A DNA stretch of 64,000 bases, from the NCBI GenBank assembly GCA_904066235.2, contig CAJFCV020000006.1, forward strand, positions 5,766,001 to 5,830,000, in the 5' to 3' direction. The notes under the pieces were generated by a model. The model was not told where the DNA came from, ran no database searches, and saw only the letters and a program-made list of their open reading frames with translations. A program made the position numbers and the translations under genes. This document shows, one piece after another, positions 58,801 through 64,000 of this stretch (position 1 is the first letter of the stretch; each line of letters begins with the position of its first letter). Source of the stretch: Bursaphelenchus xylophilus. Taxonomy: Eukaryota; Nematoda; Chromadorea; Rhabditida; Aphelenchoididae.

Positions 58801-61800
58801 TCAATTACTGTACACAGAACTCAATTCTCGAACAAGTACAAAGATCTTAGAATCACGAAAACAGGAAGGGACGCCAAAGATCGGCTTTAGAATTCGAGGG
58901 TTGGAATGGTCATACGATCTTATAAAACACAATTCTCAGAGATGCGGGAGATCAAAGTAGTTGAGTGATATCAAGTAAATGGCGGTGAGATCGGTTAAGA
59001 GTAGATTGATAGTAATTAGGGCATGTCATTACTCGATTCCTGTCTAAACCTCTTAACAGTAGAAGAAGTGTACTCACAGCCATTTATAGAAACACAACCC
59101 TTCCTTACCTTATTCTCGGTTTCAGAATCGGCCGAATCCTCGTGTCGCGGTCCTTGATGGACCTGGATAACACATCTGGAATTTGTCGCCTTCTGTCTGA
59201 CGATACAGTAGAAGGGCGGCGGCGAGATGCTGGGCATTCTACAATCGTGGTTCCGGAGATTTTTCATTTCGATTAAAAGCGACAACGCGAACGGTCTCCC
59301 CCGAAGAGTCTACTGGGACTCGGCCTGAGGCAAGGAAGCGGGCGGGAGCAGCGACATGTTCAAACAAAAACAAATTCTCTACAAAATTAGAACCGGAGCG
59401 CCACGAAGACTTCTTAATCCGGACCGAAAAAAGAGCGGCATCTGAATGCCTTCAGGGAACGGCGGCTAATCCCTCTTCTGACCTCACTTTCACCGATCAA
59501 ATGCCCACTTAAAGAGATCCATCCCTCCAAATTCAAGATGGAGGATTCAGAAGTCTTGAATTAATTCTGAAGAAGATCCTCGAGTGAGTCTCTCAATAAT
59601 CAAAACTGTTGGATGAAAGAAGACGGATTACACATGATGGCTCCCCAGAGGAAAAATTCCGACGAATTCAACAGGTTTACGACGAGAATCGAGGTCATAA
59701 CTTAGGGGCGATAAAATCAGAAATAACCTGGCCAGAGGAATAAAAAAGCGCAGGACGCTCGGAGACGTAAAAAAACTCAAAAGAAGTAATCCCCGCTTAC
59801 AAAAAAAATATTAAACATCTTGACCATCGAGAGATCTCTTCGTAAACAAATATCTTTTTCCGGATTTGCAATCGCATATGTTACAGAGAAACCGGGGCTA
59901 AAATTAGTACTGTAAATAAAGAAGAGTAACACATCGATAAAGAAAAGCCCTTGGGCATACATTCGACGTCAGCAGAGACGAAACGATGACATTACAAATT
60001 TGAAGATTTTGCAAATTGTAATTTGTTTTAAAAACCAAAACTTGACTCTAAAACTTTCTATTATTTTTAAACTACCGAGATATCTTGATTCAAATCGACT
60101 CAACAACTTATATTATCTACCCCAAGACGTCTGTATAAAACTTGGAACTTACCCCATACAGACTGCCATTGTTGAAGGCCTCCACCAAGCTGGACCGTCT
60201 TCTCATCGCATTACATTCGGCATCAATCTGAAACGAATGGAAATATTTAAAATGAGAAGATTTTTATCCGATATTTTATGTTTTTTTCTTTCTGACCTCG
60301 GTGGCGGAGGTGCACGGTGCAGCCAGAAGTGATGGGAAAGTCCGGCTGGAGGCGGCGATCAAGACTGGATCAAAAGCTCGCGACGATGAGCATTCCAACT
60401 CCTGAAGATAATAATTTAGTCACCAATTACTCACATCAAACAATGGGAGTTCGGCGGAGAAATCGGTAGATTGCACCGTGCAAGGGAGTCCATACGTCCG
60501 CATTAATTGGTCTGAAAAGGAAAGACAATAACTTACATTAATGATGGAATAACTATGAGAATAACGGTCAGATGAACAAAAAATATAATCTTCGTGTTGT
60601 TATGCACAACTCAAGTCATCAAAAGTGCGAAAGCAACAAAAAAACAAAAGTTTGTTTGAAAAGTGAACCTTGAGTTAGAAATAGTGATGGCAGAAACTTC
60701 GAAGAATCGAAAAAAATGTTTACTCAAACGATAAATCTCATTGAAACAGTTGGAATGGAAGCCGTCGAAACTTGAAGAATGAGGTTACAAGTCGCTATTC
60801 AAATTCGAATAAAACAACGCCTGACCTATATTCAAGGAACAATACAACGATCAGAAGAAGGGAGAACTTTCAAAACGTTTTTGTAAGAAAAGTAAATAGA
60901 GTAAATAAGATATATAAAAAATTGATTGATCTTGTAAAGAAAATGCTACCCTTTCGAGAAATTACACATCAAATTTAACGAATTGCAATAATAAAATTTT
61001 GACTTATTACGTAAAAATATGTATTAGCGATACTACGGCTTCCCAAAAAAAGTAATAGTAATAAAAATAAAAGTAACCCGAGTGCCCATAACTCTGAGCG
61101 AAACCCATAAGAGTAGCCATTCCAATTACAAACACCCGTATTCGGAAACAATGACAATACAGAAGAGGGGATACCTCGAACAAGATCGGACTCAAGGTCC
61201 TTTGTCGGAGTCAAGGCCAAACCTCACTCTCAGCCCGGAATTGGATCCGAGAAGAAAAAGAAGAAAGGATTCGAAAAGAGCGTCAAGAGATCCTTTAAAG
61301 GATCCTTGGGAATCCGTTAGAATGGCTTCATTTAACGGGGTCAACAGTTGGAAAGGAATTGATGACCAACATAAATATACACCTAAGTTTAAAAGAAGAC
61401 GAACACTACATCTATACATGTTATACTCATACATTAAACCAAACTGAACAAAACAGCTGAGTCATCCGGCTCGAGGGATTAATATCTCTGAAGATAACCA
61501 CAAAACGAACGATTAGGAGCGTTTATTGTTTTTGGGGAGGCAAAGAGACAACAATTACTCTGCCAAAAGCACAAAACTTTCTCTAATTATGCTCCACGAG
61601 CATTGATTTGCATGACATCCAAATTGGAAATGGAAATGTGTAGATTAAAAAAAGCGAAGGAAACTTGTTTGCGATTATTAAAGAGTAGAGTTCATGAGAA
61701 AATAATATTAGTATTGTTCCCAGAGATTCATCAAACGAAAAGAGTTACTCATAATGTTATGCAAGGAAACAATATAATCGTACAGCTGATGTCCATGACC

Positions 61801-62888
61801 TTCCTAAATGCGGCTTCATTTAGCGAGTTTCAAAAAATATAAAAAATTAAAAAAAAAATTAAAAAAACCAAGGGAGGATGACGTCACAAACCACAAAGTT
61901 GGATGATAAACCCTTTAAAAAAATACTTGTACAATATTTTAGTACCAGTTTTTAATATAAACTGATATTAACTAATACAAGTCAAGCCATCCATGCTAAC
62001 ATAAGGCAAGAAAACGGGTTCCCAATCTGCTCTTCGTTTGTTACAGTAAATCAATTTGCTAAATACCATGAGCCTGCTCGTTTTAAAACAGTATTGTGAA
62101 CAAAAAAAGAGATCTGCTGGCTCAACGATGCTTCCTGCTTCTGACGGGAATTAATAGAAGCTTGGGGAATGCGCGATCGCCCTAACCAAATGGAATTTCT
62201 CCCGGAAGAAGTCGTAAAGAAAAGGTAATGTCGATCTCTTTTTTCGTTTCTCCGTTCCCTCGGCCTGCTCTCAGATTCAATTTACGGAACATTATCACTC
62301 GCTTATCAACCTCTACGAAAAGAGACCGGTTTCCGCACCACAAAAGAAGCCAGTTCTTTTGTTTCTTGGAGGGATAAGAGAGCTAAACTACTATGTGAGA
62401 AAAGCTACTACCTAACCCAGAGTAGGTCGTCTAAGGTGGGATCGGGGGATTAGCGACTTCGACGGGGATCTGATAACGGAGAAAAAGTAAAAGTTTTGAT
62501 AAGAAACGATGCGATACACTTAACGCTTATCAATTTATCCACAATGAGAACGAGATCAACGACTTTCATCTTCCAATTACTCAAAACAGTGTGAAAACAG
62601 GGAAATAAGTGAGAATGAATGGAATGAAGGTCAGAGTTTCGGATAGAAGAGTGATTGATATGACATCACAATTGCAAACAACCCGTCCAACCCCTACTTT
62701 CTACGTTTTCTGATGGTTCTAATTCCAAATCAAAATTATTAGTATAACAAGACGAAGTTCAAAACTTCTTTTTGAAGAAAGGATGATATCCAAAAAGTGA
62801 AGATTGTTATGAAATACGAGAACTCACCGAAACTCTCTCCATTCAGACTAGCCGGGCGTGGCGCCAGCCAGGCACGGCCGGGGTACAT
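55893..62888 (-). CDS. SH3-DH-PH Rho guanine nucleotide exchange factor (ARHGEF4/9-like)
   Basis: The long form has twelve exons that join in phase to 664 residues: 62888-62828, 60511-60435, 60401-60297, 60227-60153, 58071-57961, 57899-57618, 57541-57218, 57113-56934, 56891-56787, 56708-56451, 56382-56157 and 56083-55893. Residues about 242-297 are an SH3 domain (EALWDHVAM, WYGSCNGKVGWFPSNYV). A DH domain follows from about 320 to 505 (VVEELMDTERDYVKLL, FLLTPVQRICRYPLQLYELL), then a PH domain from about 535 to 640 (VYMFDQSIVLCKKD). The order and the motifs match the Asef/collybistin group. DH-PH modules load GTP on Rho-family GTPases at the membrane. The N-terminal part is Ser-rich with a basophilic kinase site (MRRRSSLVE). 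A second start at 59267 gives a 611-residue form (separate entry). The gene is convergent with the 399-aa protein gene. Confidence 0.92.
59109..59267 (-). CDS. Alternative first exon of the RhoGEF
   Basis: An ATG at 59267 opens a 53-codon exon (MKNLRNHDCRMPSISPPPF at the start) ending at a GTAAGG donor in phase 0. The exon at 58071 accepts phase 0, so this exon replaces the first four exons of the long form and yields 611 residues with the same SH3-DH-PH part. The upstream sequence has no clear acceptor near the ATG, which fits an internal promoter. Confidence 0.65.
60504..62827. other. Large RhoGEF intron, plus possible internal start
   Basis: The 2.3-kb intron between the first two long-form exons has no supported coding exon. 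The acceptor at 60512 is eight bases upstream of an in-frame ATG (60503), so it could also be a spliced-leader site giving a 641-residue form. Confidence 0.4.
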
Positions 62889-63671
62889 CGCCCGAGGTGA
62901 TGAAGTTTTGTTTTAAAGAGATCCAATTCCAGGAGTGTCCATTCCACTCTCACTTTCTGGTCAGGATATATTCAAAGTCTTTTTGAATATAACAACTGAC
63001 GTTATCAAGGGGCTTATTTTTTCAGCTCAAAAAACGAATTAAAAATTGCCCGAGGCAAGAGAAGAAAGGAGGAAGGCCATTAATTATGAACAAAAAAGTT
63101 TCTGAAATACGAAAACTGGCGCCATCAGATAAATCGGTCTCATTCGTTGTAAAGTCAATATGTCAGATAACAATTAAGTTCTTTATTGGCCAAGAATCAA
63201 GAGATAACAACGCTGGGGACCGCCATGTTTGCAGGGAGAGAGAGATCTCCACCCACCCGGATCTTATCCACTTGACATTTTTGGATGTAAAACCATGGAG
63301 AGACTGCAAAAAGAAAATAATGCAGCTATTCCAAACTTACCATGAGTTCCACATCTCAAGTCATCGGATCCCAAACATTTCCTACCTCCCCATATATATT
63401 GGCCTAACTTCTCCGAACATTTCGGGCAATTTATCTGAAATATCGATTGTAATCATTCTGCTCAGCCTTATAATCAAAATTAATTACAGTTCGGGTCGAT
63501 GGTCAACGATAACGTTTTATAGGTAAAATCATTGAAAATATTTTTTTTATGTAACTTGCACTATTTTTGAGTGATTTTTTCGGCACAGTGAAAAAAGGTA
63601 TAGGAAATGCACCCAATGCACTTACGCCAAATTTCCATGCAGCCCTATTTTTGCGAGGATTTGCATCACCC
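62889..63671. other. Upstream of RhoGEF, no gene seen
   Basis: The region holds an open frame on the + strand at 63086-63526 with no recognisable motif or splice context. It should contain the RhoGEF distal promoter. Confidence 0.4.
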
Positions 63672-63674
63672 GGA

Positions 63675-63757
63675 GGATAGGCTACCCCACCGGATAGGTT
63701 ACCCCACCGAATAGGTTACCCCACCGGATAGGTTACCTAGAGGATAGGTTACCCTTT
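63675..63757. repeat. 17-bp tandem repeat, about five copies
   Basis: The unit is GGATAGGTTACCCCACC, with starts at 63675, 63692, 63709, 63725 and 63742. The composition resembles the GGGTGA/CACCC repeat runs at the ends of the Mutator-like element at 29.9-33.9 kb. Confidence 0.8.
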
Positions 63758-63790
63758 ACCAAAAAAAAGAAAAAAAAATTTTTTTGAAAT

Positions 63791-63930
63791 GTTTTCGCTT
63801 CGGGACTTGGAAAAAACGGATTTTTTGTGAAAATTGAATAAAATTTGAAACGTTTTCGCTTCGGGACTTGGAAAACAGGATTTTTTGTGAAATTCGAATA
63901 AAATTTGAAATGTTTTCGAGCTGACTGAAT
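63791..63930. repeat. 60-bp tandem repeat, 2.3 copies
   Basis: A unit of 60-61 bp beginning GTTTTCGCTTCGGGACTTGG recurs at 63791, 63852 and (partial) 63912. Together with the adjacent 17-bp array it may be the terminal repeat of a transposon that continues beyond the window. Confidence 0.7.
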
Positions 63931-64000
63931 ATGAAAACCGGGTTTCTGTTACTACCTTTAGGGATTCTGTTTGAAATTTTTTCGACTTATAACACTTTTA

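Noticed and set aside
61082..61447. 121-aa Arg/Lys-rich open frame
   Set aside because: It lies in a RhoGEF intron, has a competing frame on the other strand and no conserved motif.
63675..63757. CRISPR-like array
   Set aside because: The repeats are contiguous 17-mers without unique spacers, and the DNA is eukaryotic.

Overview
This is nuclear DNA of a nematode. The evidence is many very short GT-AG introns (about 35-50 bases), polypyrimidine-CAG acceptors just upstream of start codons (typical spliced-leader sites), receptor guanylyl cyclases of the worm-expanded family, a worm-type tyrosine phosphatase, and a gene whose conserved C-terminal region I recognise as LIN-14. I cannot name the species. 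Exon boundaries below were read by eye. Except where stated, the exons of each gene join in phase and give one open frame.

Layout. 0.6-2.5 kb: tyrosine phosphatase (-), flanked by a 1.4-kb palindromic transposon. 4-18.7 kb: about 14.7 kb with no convincing coding sequence, upstream of the lin-14-like gene (18.7-21.9 kb, +). 23.8-29.3 kb: five genes on the - strand: NADAR-domain protein, small secreted cysteine-rich protein, CK1-type pseudokinase, Mediator subunit 31 and a Canopy-family ER protein. The last two overlap. 29.9-35.4 kb: two transposons back to back, a Mutator-like element with FLYWCH/MULE transposase and a fold-back element. They fill the space between the divergent NADAR and RING-like genes. 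35.7-36.8 kb: RING-like protein (+). 37.3-46.9 kb: two tandem receptor guanylyl cyclases of equal length (1,099 aa) with a gene-conversion tract over the catalytic domain. 47.0-48.5 kb: a third fold-back element. 51.6-55.6 kb: unrecognised 399-aa protein (+). 55.9-62.9 kb: SH3-DH-PH Rho exchange factor (-) with at least two promoters, convergent with the previous gene. 63.6-64 kb: tandem repeats, perhaps the edge of another element.

The most interesting signals are: three unrelated-looking fold-back transposons that share one inverted-repeat/direct-repeat plan; transposons and MITEs that use TA targets inside or beside tiny introns; the overlapping MED31/Canopy cistrons; the near-identical cyclase tract; and a lin-14-like gene without lin-4 seed sites in its 3' UTR but with one in its last intron. 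Recurrent AP-2-like palindromes lie in the long non-coding stretches.
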